64,000 nucleotides of DNA from Flavobacteriaceae bacterium (GCA_021647885.1 JAKITV010000007.1:16758-80757), one strand, 5' to 3'; shown: positions 7,965-16,131, numbered from the stretch's first letter. Notes: generated by a model from the letters alone, not told the origin. Program-made: numbers and translations.

Positions 7965-8999
7965 TTGTTAGCTTATAAATATAGAGATGGAAATATAAAT
8001 AAGGTTGAAGGGCAAGATATTTCAAATTTTGAAAGGGATTTACGCTCAATTGAAAGAAATTATTTTTGGGGGACTTACTATAAAGATCTTAATGACCCTT
8101 GTGAAGGACTTATATCAAATAGGTTTACAAAACAATTAACAACTTTTATTCAGTTATTAGGAAAAAAAGAAACGAGAGAATCTAATAATTTGAGATACGC
8201 CTTTGAGAAATTCTTATTACAAATTGAGAAAATAGGAATTTATTCATTATCAAAAACCTATAAAGATGCATTATTATGGGCACATTATGGTAATTCACAC
8301 AAAGGTTTTTGTATTGAATATGATTTAGAATTGTTGTCTAAAAATTATAATCACAATTTTAATGTCAAATACAACAAAAACATTCCTGAAATAGGCATTG
8401 CTGATATTGCCAATAAAAGAAAAAGGGATAAGATTGTAAATAAAGCATTTGGTTACAAATATAGAGGATGGAGATTTGAACAAGAATATAGGTTAATAAC
8501 TAATGACCATGGAATAAATAATTATGATTTTAAGGCCTTAAAATCAATCTATTTTGGATTAAGGATGGATAATGAACAAAAAACCAAAATAATGAATAGT
8601 CTAAAAGGTCGAGGTATAAATTATTTTCAAGTTGAACGCGTAAAAAAATCTTATCATTTTGATGCAAAACCAATTAAAGACATTAATTGCACAGAGATAA
8701 CTTACCTAAAGCAAATTCCTTCTGAAATTACTGGTAATATTCCAATAAACTTTAAAATAATTAAACAAGATTATTGGGCGATAAGGGGTAAAGGAAATAT
8801 AGAAATTGAATTGGAAAAAGTTATCAATAAAAAAGAATTACTGTGGTTAGCCGAATTAATAAAAGAAAACTTATTTTTCAATGCTGAATTTGTTATAATG
8901 TTTCATTATATAAAAAATAAAGACAGAGGTATAGCTTGGGCTACTACTCATTATAAAGATGGTAAAATTGATATAAATATTAATGGCTTATTTGAATGA
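7965..8999 (+). CDS. DUF2971-domain protein inserted in the kynurenine operon
   Basis: A 344-residue protein whose first 215 residues match the DUF2971 style: LAYKYRD at the start, YSLSKTYKDALLWAHYGNSHKGFCIEYDL near 86, and RFEQEYRLI near 165. DUF2971 proteins are accessory and functionally undefined, sometimes found near defence genes. The last 110 residues are not recognised. The TTG start lies 1 base after the deaminase stop and the stop overlaps the ALDH start by 4 bp (ATGA), so it is translationally coupled despite having no obvious pathway role. It is AT-rich and lysine/asparagine-rich compared with its neighbours, which suggests a late insertion. Confidence 0.75.
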   Translation: MLAYKYRDGNINKVEGQDISNFERDLRSIERNYFWGTYYKDLNDPCEGLISNRFTKQLTTFIQLLGKKETRESNNLRYAFEKFLLQIEKIGIYSLSKTYKDALLWAHYGNSHKGFCIEYDLELLSKNYNHNFNVKYNKNIPEIGIADIANKRKRDKIVNKAFGYKYRGWRFEQEYRLITNDHGINNYDFKALKSIYFGLRMDNEQKTKIMNSLKGRGINYFQVERVKKSYHFDAKPIKDINCTEITYLKQIPSEITGNIPINFKIIKQDYWAIRGKGNIEIELEKVINKKELLWLAELIKENLFFNAEFVIMFHYIKNKDRGIAWATTHYKDGKIDININGLFE

Positions 9000-10438
9000 A
9001 AACTATCCAAAACTACATAAACGGCAACTTTCACAATCCATTACAAGATAATTGGATAAACAATTATTGTCCTGCAAATGGGGAAATCTATGGACAAATT
9101 CCAAATTCTTCAAGCGAAGATATAGAAGTTGCATATATAGCTGCAAAAACAGCTTTTCCAATCTGGTCACAAACCACATTAGAAGAACGTAGTAGAATAC
9201 TCATCAAGATTTCAGAATTGCTCGAAGCCAACTTACAGCGCTTCGCAGAAGCCGAAAGTAAAGACAATGGTAAACCAATTAGTTTAGCAAAAGCAGTAGA
9301 TATACCAAGAGCAGCAAGTAATTTTCGTTTCTTTGGAAATGCCATTACACAATTTGCTAGTGAAAGCCATGAAAGTATTGGTCAAAACGCTATAAATTAT
9401 ACCTTACGTCAACCGATTGGTGTTGTTGGTTGTATTTCACCTTGGAATCTCCCACTCTACTTATTCACTTGGAAAATCGCTCCAGCCATTGCAGCAGGAA
9501 ATTGCGTAGTTGCCAAACCAAGCGAAGTAACACCAATGACAGCCTTTTTATTAGGCGAAATCTGTAACGAAGCTGGTTTACCAAAAGGCGTGTTAAATAT
9601 TGTTCATGGATTAGGCTCTTCAACAGGACAAGCTATTGTTGAGCATCCAAACATTAAAGCCATTTCGTTTACAGGAGGAACAACAACAGGAGCACATATA
9701 GCAAGAATTGCAGCACCAATGTTTAAAAAACTATCTTTAGAACTTGGTGGGAAAAATCCAAATATCATTTTTGCTGATTGTGATTATGATGACATGTTGG
9801 AAACAACAGTACGTTCATCGTTTGCTAATCAAGGTCAGATTTGTTTGTGTGGAAGTCGCATTTTTGTGGAAGCGTCTATTTATGATAAATTCAAAACTGA
9901 TTTTGTTGAACGTGTCAAAGACTTAAAAGTAGGTCATCCTTCAAATGATGAAACTGATATTGGAGCATTAGTTTCTAAATCTCATTTAGAAAAAGTGATG
10001 AGCTATATTAATATTGCCAAAGAAGAAAACGGAAAAATTCTTTGTGGTGGAAACAAAGTAACTGTTAAAGGTTACGAAAACGGTTATTATCTCGAACCAA
10101 CTATTATTGAAGTACAAACTGACCAATGTAGAGTAAACCAAGAAGAAATATTTGGTCCTGTAGTAACAATCATGCCTTTTAATACTGAAGATGAAGTTCT
10201 CGAAATGGCAAACAAAGTAAAATATGGATTATCAGCTACACTTTGGACAAACAACCTAAAACGAACTATGAGAATGAGCAACCAATTACAAACAGGAATT
10301 GTTTGGGTAAACACGTGGATGATGCGTGATTTACGAACACCTTTTGGAGGTGTAAAAGCTTCAGGAGTTGGTAGAGAAGGTGGATTTGAAGCCTTACGGT
10401 TTTTTACAGAAGCTAAAAATGTGTGTATAAAGTATTAA
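8996..10438 (+). CDS. 2-aminomuconate-6-semialdehyde dehydrogenase (ALDH superfamily)
   Basis: A 480-residue NAD-dependent aldehyde dehydrogenase. Catalytic Glu lies in LSLELGGKNPN near residue 248 and catalytic Cys in ANQGQICLCGSR near 282; GCISPWNLPLYLFTWKIAPA and SFTGGTTTG form the cofactor site. The sequence style (FGNAITQFASESH, RTPFGGVKASGVGREGG) fits the 2-hydroxymuconic/2-aminomuconic semialdehyde dehydrogenase branch. Its place beside ACMS decarboxylase and aminomuconate deaminase makes 2-aminomuconate the likely product. Its ATG overlaps the DUF2971 stop by 4 bp. Confidence 0.92.
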   Translation: MKTIQNYINGNFHNPLQDNWINNYCPANGEIYGQIPNSSSEDIEVAYIAAKTAFPIWSQTTLEERSRILIKISELLEANLQRFAEAESKDNGKPISLAKAVDIPRAASNFRFFGNAITQFASESHESIGQNAINYTLRQPIGVVGCISPWNLPLYLFTWKIAPAIAAGNCVVAKPSEVTPMTAFLLGEICNEAGLPKGVLNIVHGLGSSTGQAIVEHPNIKAISFTGGTTTGAHIARIAAPMFKKLSLELGGKNPNIIFADCDYDDMLETTVRSSFANQGQICLCGSRIFVEASIYDKFKTDFVERVKDLKVGHPSNDETDIGALVSKSHLEKVMSYINIAKEENGKILCGGNKVTVKGYENGYYLEPTIIEVQTDQCRVNQEEIFGPVVTIMPFNTEDEVLEMANKVKYGLSATLWTNNLKRTMRMSNQLQTGIVWVNTWMMRDLRTPFGGVKASGVGREGGFEALRFFTEAKNVCIKY

Positions 10439-10522
10439 AAAGAACATAGACAAAAGATAAAAGAGGAAAGACCAAAAAGAAGAGTCTTTATTCTTCGTTC
10501 TCTTGTCTTTTATCTCAAAAAA

Positions 10523-11305
10523 ATGAACTTAAACTTAAACAACAAAAACGCTCTGGTGTGTGGAAGTACACAAGGCATTGGTAAAGCAACAGCAATGGCT
10601 CTCGCAGCAGAAGGCGTGAATATCACTTTAGTTGCAAGAAATGAAGCAAAATTAAAACAAGTTCTTGCCGAATTATCAAGTCATAGGAATCATAATTATA
10701 TAGTTGCCGATTTTTCTAATCCTAAAGATTTAAAAGAGAAAATCAAAAATTATATCAAAACAAATAACGGATTTCATATTCTTATTAATAATACAGGTGG
10801 TCCAAAAGGTGGTCCAGTATTTTCTGCAGCTATTGAAGATTTTGAAAGCGCTTTCACCCAACATTTAAAATGCAATCATATATTAGCTCAAGCAGTTGTG
10901 CCATTTATGAAATCTGAAGGATTTGGGAGGATTATAAATATTATATCGACTTCGGTCAAGCAACCTTTAGATGGTCTTGGCGTTAGCAATACCATTCGTG
11001 GTGCTGTGGCTAATTGGAGTAAAACTTTGGCTAACGAATTAGGTAGTTTCGGAATTACAGTAAATAACGTACTTCCTGGCGCTACCGAAACAGAACGTTT
11101 ATCGGAAATCATCAAAAATAAATCATTAAAAATTGGTGCTTCAGAAGAGAATGTATCTAATGCAATGAAAAATTCGATACCTGCAAAACGCTTTGCAAAA
11201 CCTGAAGAAACCGCCAATGCCATTACCTTTTTAGCAAGTGAAGCAGCAAGTTATATTAACGGAATTAATCTTCCTGTTGACGGTGGACGCACAAAAAGTT
11301 TATAA
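10523..11305 (+). CDS. SDR-family oxidoreductase, divergent active site
   Basis: A 260-residue Rossmann protein. GSTQGIGKATA near residue 14 binds NAD(P), NNTGGPKGG near 90 stands in for the NNAG motif, and the C-terminus GINLPVDGGRTKSL is typical. The region that normally holds Ser...YxxxK reads STSVKQPLDGLGVSNTIRGAV, with no tyrosine and Arg where Lys is expected. This is a recurring subgroup of SDRs rather than a damaged gene. It probably acts in the kynurenine cluster, but I cannot assign a substrate. It follows the ALDH gene by 84 bp containing an AGATAAAAGA/TCTTTTATCT inverted repeat. Confidence 0.85.
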   Translation: MNLNLNNKNALVCGSTQGIGKATAMALAAEGVNITLVARNEAKLKQVLAELSSHRNHNYIVADFSNPKDLKEKIKNYIKTNNGFHILINNTGGPKGGPVFSAAIEDFESAFTQHLKCNHILAQAVVPFMKSEGFGRIINIISTSVKQPLDGLGVSNTIRGAVANWSKTLANELGSFGITVNNVLPGATETERLSEIIKNKSLKIGASEENVSNAMKNSIPAKRFAKPEETANAITFLASEAASYINGINLPVDGGRTKSL

Positions 11306-11310
11306 AAATT

Positions 11311-11343
11311 AGACCTCACAGGTTTTTAAAACCTGTGAGGTCT
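11311..11343. repeat. palindromic repeat, family P4, second copy
   Basis: Same AGACCTCACAGG half-site palindrome as at 2777-2810, starting 6 bp after the SDR stop. It probably forms a 3' stem-loop on the SDR transcript. Confidence 0.88.
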
Positions 11344-11363
11344 TGTATATTAGTAAAATAATC

Positions 11364-11487
11364 GCGTGAAGGATTGAAGCGACATCCTTTTACGTCAGTT
11401 CGAGTGATGCGAAGCATCGTATCGAGAACACGTAAAAAGATATAGCGAAAAGCCTGACGACACTTTGATAAAAGTGTTGACACGCCC
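11364..11487. repeat. composite 124-bp structured repeat upstream of the HAAO gene
   Basis: Runs from GCGTGAAGGATTGAAGCGAC to CACGCCC and contains several stems: TTTTACGT/ACGTAAAA, GATGC-GAA-GCATC inside it, and ACACTTT-GATA-AAAGTGT at the right. Its framework (GCGT..AGGATT..., ...AGCGAAAAGCC.GAC..., ...CGCCC) recurs at 58803-58977 with different internal stems. It ends 13 nt before the HAAO ATG. Confidence 0.8.
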
Positions 11488-11500
11488 AAAACATAAAACA

Positions 11501-12025
11501 ATGAGCAAACTAGTTTCACCTTTAAATTTTAAAGATTGGATTGAAGAAAACCGTCATTTATTAAAACCTCCTGTTGGAAATAAAGTGGTTTGGAAAAATG
11601 GTGATTATATTGTTATGGTAGTTGGTGGACCAAACAGTAGAAAAGATTATCATTATAACGAAACGCCTGAATTTTTCTACCAAGTGGAAGGTAATATGGT
11701 CTTAAAAATTATGAATAATGGTAAGCCTGAAGATGTACCAATAAATGAAGGAGAGATTTATATATTACCACCAAAAGTACCGCATTCACCTCAACGTGGT
11801 GCAAATACTATAGGTTTGGTTATTGAATATCCTCGAAAAAAGAAAATGAAAGATGCTTTAGAATGGTACTGTGAAAAATGTAATCATCAGCTATATAGAA
11901 AGAAATTCAAATTAGATGATATTGAAACCGATATGCCTGGAATTTTTGATAAGTTTTATGGTAATGAAAAGAAACGTACTTGTAAAAAATGTGGCACTGT
12001 AATGGAACCGCCTAAAGAATTATAA
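11501..12025 (+). CDS. 3-hydroxyanthranilate 3,4-dioxygenase
   Basis: Cupin-fold Fe(II) enzyme that opens 3-hydroxyanthranilate to 2-amino-3-carboxymuconate semialdehyde. I start it at the internal ATG (MSKLVSPLNF), giving 174 residues; the 12 extra residues in the ORF track lie in the upstream repeat. Metal ligands are in DYHYNETPEFFYQVEGN (His, Glu) and VPHSPQRG (His). The C-terminus carries two CxxC knuckles, CEKCNH and CKKCGT, the rubredoxin-like second iron site typical of bacterial forms. It supplies the substrate of the next gene. Confidence 0.95.
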   Translation: MSKLVSPLNFKDWIEENRHLLKPPVGNKVVWKNGDYIVMVVGGPNSRKDYHYNETPEFFYQVEGNMVLKIMNNGKPEDVPINEGEIYILPPKVPHSPQRGANTIGLVIEYPRKKKMKDALEWYCEKCNHQLYRKKFKLDDIETDMPGIFDKFYGNEKKRTCKKCGTVMEPPKEL

Positions 12026-12028
12026 AGC

Positions 12029-12059
12029 CCTTTTGTCCTTTCGGACATTTTCCAAAAGG
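12029..12059. repeat. stem-loop between HAAO and ACMS decarboxylase genes
   Basis: CCTTTTG/CAAAAGG outer arms with an inner GTCC-TTTC-GGAC hairpin, starting 4 bp after the HAAO stop. No T-run follows, so it looks more like a dispersed palindrome or RNA-stabilising stem than a terminator. A further repeat fragment lies at about 12100-12135. Confidence 0.65.
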
Positions 12060-12138
12060 AAAAACGAATATGTTATATAATGATGAAAAATAAACAAATA
12101 AATCCTCTCCCTTTGGGAAAGTTAGAGAGAGCTTAAAT

Positions 12139-13227
12139 ATGGAAAAACGAAAACTGCGCATAAACGGTCACTCTCATTTACTGCCTTATCCAGAGGAAAT
12201 TCCTCAATTTATGAAGGATAAAGAGATTTTTTGGGTAGATAAAGACCGAAAATTCATGCTTCAAAAAGATTGGAGTCGTCCTGTAACCGATTCTAGTTTT
12301 TTTCTCAACGAAAAATTAGAATGGATGGAACGTTTCAATATAGATCATGCTGTAGTTTTAAATCTGTCGCAACTCTATGGAAACGGTTTACGTGTTGAAG
12401 AAATGAAACAAGCCTTACGCTTTCAAAATGATTTTAATGCTAAAGTACAGCGTGATAATCCCAGTAAATTTACCTGTGGCTTTGTAGTACATCCTGGTTT
12501 TGTAAAAGGTGCTTGTTGGGAAATTGAGCGTTGTGTTGAAGAATTAGGAATGCAATTACTATGTTTACCAACCCATTATATGGATACCATTGGAACTTGG
12601 CGTTGTATTTTTGACGAAGAAAACGAACCTATTTTTGAGTTGGCAAGTAAATACAATTTGGCAGTAGAGATTCATCCTTACGATGGTGAAAAATTTATAA
12701 ATCTTGAAAACACTTCTTGGAGATTTCACCTTATTTGGATGCTTGCGCAATGTGCTGATGCGTATCATTTCTTAACTTTAAATGGCTATCAAGAAAAATT
12801 TCCAAACATGAGAACCTGTTTTGCTCATGGTGGACAATTAGCACAAATTAATTTGGGCAGGCGCATACAAGGATTTGATGGAAGACCAGATTTATTTGAA
12901 GGGCAACACCATCCTAGAAAAGCAGTTGGACATAAAAACATTTTCTTCGACACTTTAGTTCACGATACTGGATCTTTAAAACTATTGGTGGAAAATCAAG
13001 GCTCTAAACAAGTACTTATGGGATTGGATGATCCTTATCCTTTGGGAGAAATGGAAAGCGATGCACAATCTTCTTATCCAGGAAAGATATTAGATTTAGC
13101 AATGGAGCGTGATATTATTAACCAAAATGAATATGATGCTATTTGGGAAGATAATGTGATACAGTGGTTATGTGGAAATGATGAAGCTGCCAAACAAAAA
13201 TTTATTTCACGAATCCAAGGGACTTAA
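12139..13227 (+). CDS. 2-amino-3-carboxymuconate-6-semialdehyde decarboxylase
   Basis: Zinc amidohydrolase-fold decarboxylase acting on the unstable product of HAAO and diverting it from quinolinate. 362 residues. The N-terminal metal motif INGHSHLLP (HxH) is at residues 8-16, FAHGGQLAQINLGRR near 237 and MGLDDPYPLGE near 294 hold further ligands and active-site residues. The last codons and stop (RIQGT*) lie in a perfect 20-bp palindrome at 13216-13235, so the exact C-terminus appears to have been shaped by a repeat. Confidence 0.93.
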   Translation: MEKRKLRINGHSHLLPYPEEIPQFMKDKEIFWVDKDRKFMLQKDWSRPVTDSSFFLNEKLEWMERFNIDHAVVLNLSQLYGNGLRVEEMKQALRFQNDFNAKVQRDNPSKFTCGFVVHPGFVKGACWEIERCVEELGMQLLCLPTHYMDTIGTWRCIFDEENEPIFELASKYNLAVEIHPYDGEKFINLENTSWRFHLIWMLAQCADAYHFLTLNGYQEKFPNMRTCFAHGGQLAQINLGRRIQGFDGRPDLFEGQHHPRKAVGHKNIFFDTLVHDTGSLKLLVENQGSKQVLMGLDDPYPLGEMESDAQSSYPGKILDLAMERDIINQNEYDAIWEDNVIQWLCGNDEAAKQKFISRIQGT

Positions 13228-13235
13228 GTCCCTTG
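13216..13235. repeat. 20-bp perfect palindrome over the ACMSD stop codon
   Basis: CAAGGGACTTAAGTCCCTTG is a perfect palindrome centred on CTTAAG, and the TAA stop of the decarboxylase gene is in it. It lies 16 bp before the GTG start of the next gene. Confidence 0.9.
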
Positions 13236-13251
13236 AAAAACAAACTAAATA

Positions 13252-13893
13252 GTGCAATTTTTACCTGAAGAATTAGATGATTATGTTGTAAAACACAGCC
13301 AAGACGAACCAGAGTTATTAAAGCAGCTTAGCAGAGAAACATATCAAAAAATATTACAACCTCGAATGTTGAGTGGTCACTTTCAAGGTAGAGTATTGAG
13401 CATGATTTCTAAATTGATTAATCCTAAAAACATTCTCGAAATTGGCACTTACACAGGCTATTCGGCATTATGCTTAGCAGAAGGTATGCAAAGCAATGGA
13501 GAATTACATACTATAGATATTGATGAAGAACTCTTTGACTTTCAGCGTAAATATTTTGACAAATCTGGTTTTGGACAACAAATTCATCAGCATCTTGGAA
13601 ATGCATTAAAAATTATTCCAAAACTGAATAAAACTTTTGACCTTGTCTTTATTGATGCCGATAAAGAAAATTATTCAAACTACTTTAGTTGTATAATAGC
13701 TAAATTAAATTCTGGTGGAATTATACTTTCAGACAATGTGCTTTGGAGCGGTAAAGTAATTGAAGCTATACAACCTGATGACACTTCAACTAAAGCATTA
13801 ATAGAATATAATATGCTTTTAAAAGAAGATAAAAGAGTTGAAACCGTGTTATTGCCAATTCGTGACGGCTTAACAATTAGTAGAAAGAAATAG
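13252..13893 (+). CDS. class I O-methyltransferase (catechol/caffeoyl-CoA type)
   Basis: A 213-residue SAM-dependent methyltransferase: EIGTYTGYSALCLAEGM near residue 63 is motif I, TIDIDEE near 87, FIDADKENY near 133 carries the metal-binding Asp, and LSDNVLWSGKV near 158 the second metal site. Members methylate catechol-type hydroxyls with Mg2+. Its GTG start lies 24 bp after ACMS decarboxylase, so it is probably the last gene of the kynurenine unit; methylation of an o-aminophenol or catechol-like intermediate is possible but not shown. A P1 palindrome follows the stop. Confidence 0.9.
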   Translation: MQFLPEELDDYVVKHSQDEPELLKQLSRETYQKILQPRMLSGHFQGRVLSMISKLINPKNILEIGTYTGYSALCLAEGMQSNGELHTIDIDEELFDFQRKYFDKSGFGQQIHQHLGNALKIIPKLNKTFDLVFIDADKENYSNYFSCIIAKLNSGGIILSDNVLWSGKVIEAIQPDDTSTKALIEYNMLLKEDKRVETVLLPIRDGLTISRKK

Positions 13894-13900
13894 ATTCCCT

Positions 13901-13916
13901 CCCGATAGTTATCGGG
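13901..13916. repeat. palindrome P1, intergenic copy
   Basis: CCCGATAGTTATCGGG, 7 bp after the O-methyltransferase stop and 31 bp before the 3' end of tatA on the other strand. It lies in a convergent junction, where a bidirectional terminator would be expected. Confidence 0.85.
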
Positions 13917-13947
13917 ATTCAAGAGAATGACAAACTTCAATAAAAAA

Positions 13948-14235
13948 TTATAGCTTACGACTTACAGAGCCTGTAAAATCTTCAAATTCGTCTTTTACTT
14001 TATCTATTTCTTCTTTAATGTTCTTGGTAACATCTGTATCAATGCCATGCTTTTCGGCACTTTTAGTAATTTCGTGTTTAATATCGTTGGTGGCATTCTT
14101 AAGTGTTTTCATTCCTTTCCCAAGACCACGAGCTATTTCAGGAATTTTATCGGCACCAAATACCATCACTACTATAAATAGGATTACAGTAATTTCTGCG
14201 CCACTAATAAATAAAAATGTTGCTTGTTGTATCAC
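13948..14235 (-). CDS. tatA: twin-arginine translocase subunit TatA/E
   Basis: A 95-residue pore-forming component of the Tat export system. One N-terminal transmembrane helix (residues about 10-27, AEITVILFIVVMVF), then the FG motif and amphipathic helix FGADKIPEIARGLGKGMKTL, followed by a charged tail; length and order match TatA/TatE of Bacteroidota. No tatC is adjacent in this window. The ORF on the opposite strand (14018-14248) is its shadow. Confidence 0.93.
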   Translation of the reverse strand: MIQQATFLFISGAEITVILFIVVMVFGADKIPEIARGLGKGMKTLKNATNDIKHEITKSAEKHGIDTDVTKNIKEEIDKVKDEFEDFTGSVSRKL

Positions 14236-14287
14236 TTTACAAATATAGTGGGAATATAATTTAATTATTTAAAATTGTATTAAAAGT

Positions 14288-15085
14288 TTAATCTTCAATT
14301 ACATTAATAATTTGCTTATACTCGAAATACTTTTCTTTTAAAAACTCTAATATTTCCACATCACTTTTTTCTTTACAACGTTTATTAAAATTTTCGTCAT
14401 CTGAACAGAAATAAAAAAATTCCATCTGCAAATTATCCTTTAATGGATATACACTAAAAAAATCTTCAGATAATCTTGCTTTAATACTATACAACAATTT
14501 TTCATCGGCTTCTAATTTAACTCTTAATTTTAGCATTTTTGTACGACCAGTAATTCTATTTAAAATCTTATTGGTATTAATCATAAATCCAAGTCCATAA
14601 AAGTAAACGAACTTTCCAGCGTCTGCTTCAAAAACACGTCTTTCATTTTGCGTTTTAGGTTTACTAGTATTTCCTGGAATTCCTAAGTCATAAAAATTTA
14701 GAGGTCGTTCTAAATTGGAGTTGTCAATATCTAAATCTAAATTTCCCGAAAGCACTTTTCCTACTACAACTTCGTCCAACTCATAAATATTCTCAATTAA
14801 GTTTACAATAATGATTTTGGTTTCTATTATTTCTTTCGAAATTATTATGGCTTCTAATTTATATTGTATTGAAGAAAATACTAATGTGTCATTAAGTTTT
14901 GCTTGAATTACAAAAACCCCCTTATTGTTAGTAATAGTAAATTTTTGTGATGTTTTGTTTATAACATGGATACCTTCTACATCAGCATTAGCAATAATTA
15001 AACCATTTAATTTTACTGACTGTGAGGATATTATACTTGTAAAAAAAAGAGTTAAAAAAAGAATAGAAACTTTAATTTTTACCAC
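14288..15085 (-). CDS. secreted protein with carboxypeptidase-regulatory-like domain, paralogue A
   Basis: A 265-residue exported protein. Signal peptide at residues 1-22 (ILFLTLFFTSIISSQS); residues 24-110 form a CarboxypepD_reg-like beta-sandwich (VKLNGLIIANADVEGIHVINKTSQ..., YELDEVVVG), as in the N-terminus of TonB-dependent transporters. The rest (LERPLNFYDLGIPG and a helical end) has no known domain. It is a diverged paralogue of the adjacent upstream gene, sharing LSGNL.VDI and the IYFG/LGIPG region. Its start overlaps the upstream stop by 14 bp. Function unknown, probably periplasmic or surface. Confidence 0.75.
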   Translation of the reverse strand: MVKIKVSILFLTLFFTSIISSQSVKLNGLIIANADVEGIHVINKTSQKFTITNNKGVFVIQAKLNDTLVFSSIQYKLEAIIISKEIIETKIIIVNLIENIYELDEVVVGKVLSGNLDLDIDNSNLERPLNFYDLGIPGNTSKPKTQNERRVFEADAGKFVYFYGLGFMINTNKILNRITGRTKMLKLRVKLEADEKLLYSIKARLSEDFFSVYPLKDNLQMEFFYFCSDDENFNKRCKEKSDVEILEFLKEKYFEYKQIINVIED

Positions 15086-15872
15086 TTTTACTTTTTTTAA
15101 ACGCTTTACTCTGACTAATTAAAAATTCTAAAAATTGTAATTCGTTTCCTTCTTCCATTAAGTTTTTATCAAATCCGTTGTCTTCAACAAAATGAATAAA
15201 CTCATCTATACTATCTTCAGGTATATTGAGGTTTTTTTGCAAATATGATAACGAATATTTTGTAGTCAAGTCTTTATAAGCATCAGAGTTATTGATAATA
15301 TCTTTCTTGTTAGATTTAAAAATCGGTTTCACTAAAAGCCCTATAATTTGAACAAAATCTGCTCCATTATAATAGCGCCCTTCTTCCATTGCCATGTTTA
15401 CAACTCCTGACTTATAATCGTCTGAAAACTCAAAATCATCCATATTTTGGATTCCAAAATAAATCGCATCTAAATCCGGATTAAATGTTTTTACACTTTC
15501 TATATCAACCGTGAGATTTCCAGAAAGCCCATAAGGCAGAATAACGACTTCGTCTAATTTATTTATTCTTTCAACCAAAAAGACAGTCATTATTTTATTA
15601 GAAATAATATCTTCATTAATTACTACAACAAATTTTTCAAATTGTAAAGCAGAAATTTCGAGCCTATCGTTAAGAGCAACTTCAATAGAAAATTTTCCAT
15701 CAATATCTGTAATAGCTCCTTTGTTGGAAGATGTATTGTAAACTGTAACACCTTCTACGTCTACACTATCTACAACAATTCTTCCAAATACTTCAATGCG
15801 ATCAATGTCTTGAGAAAATGCAAAAGAAACCGTAAAACATAAGATGATTAATATAAAGTAGTTTTTTTTCAT
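15072..15872 (-). CDS. secreted protein with carboxypeptidase-regulatory-like domain, paralogue B
   Basis: A 266-residue exported protein with a signal peptide (FILIILCFTVSFAFSQ) and an N-terminal CarboxypepD_reg-like domain (IEVFGRIVVDSVDVEGVTVYNTSSNKG...LDEVVILPYGLSGNL). The second half (IGLLVKPIFKSNKK, LSYLQKNLNIPEDSIDEFIHFVEDNG) is helical and ends in a basic tail. Its partner gene overlaps it by 14 bp, so the two come from a tandem duplication and are co-transcribed. No function can be given. Confidence 0.75.
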   Translation of the reverse strand: MKKNYFILIILCFTVSFAFSQDIDRIEVFGRIVVDSVDVEGVTVYNTSSNKGAITDIDGKFSIEVALNDRLEISALQFEKFVVVINEDIISNKIMTVFLVERINKLDEVVILPYGLSGNLTVDIESVKTFNPDLDAIYFGIQNMDDFEFSDDYKSGVVNMAMEEGRYYNGADFVQIIGLLVKPIFKSNKKDIINNSDAYKDLTTKYSLSYLQKNLNIPEDSIDEFIHFVEDNGFDKNLMEEGNELQFLEFLISQSKAFKKSKSGKN

Positions 15873-15902
15873 GTGTTAGTTTTTATTGTTTTTAATGGTC
15901 AT

Positions 15903-15942
15903 CCCAATAACTATCGGGACTGTTCGCCTGTCTGCCGCAGGC
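15903..15942. repeat. degenerate P1 palindrome plus GCCTG/CAGGC stem
   Basis: CCCAATAACTATCGGG (one mismatch from a palindrome) at 15903-15918, followed 8 bp later by GCCTG-N7-CAGGC. Both lie in the 259-bp divergent spacer between paralogue B and the peptidase E gene; the rest of the spacer is AT-rich with nothing recognised. Confidence 0.7.
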
Positions 15943-16131
15943 ATGGCTATTAATCACTCCTTTTTGTGAGAAAGATTTTAACATGCTCATTTCATAGGTT
16001 AAAGAAAGGAATTTATAATCTTAATAAAATGTAAAGAGCTTCTAAACTTTTGTTAAATGATGTATTTATCTAAATTTACAAAAAAGAAAGCAATCTTTAA
16101 ATTTTATTCTTACAAATAATAGCTAAAATTA

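Noticed and set aside
11465-11500. Extended N-terminus of the HAAO gene
   Set aside because: The extra 12 residues are encoded by the end of the structured repeat; the family start is MSKLVSPLNF at 11501.
14240-14247. TATATTTG as tatA promoter on the minus strand
   Set aside because: It matches the -7 consensus but lies only 4 nt before the tatA ATG, which would put the transcript start inside the gene.
14018-14248. 76-aa plus-strand ORF
   Set aside because: Antisense to tatA; its sequence is the complement of the amphipathic helix region.
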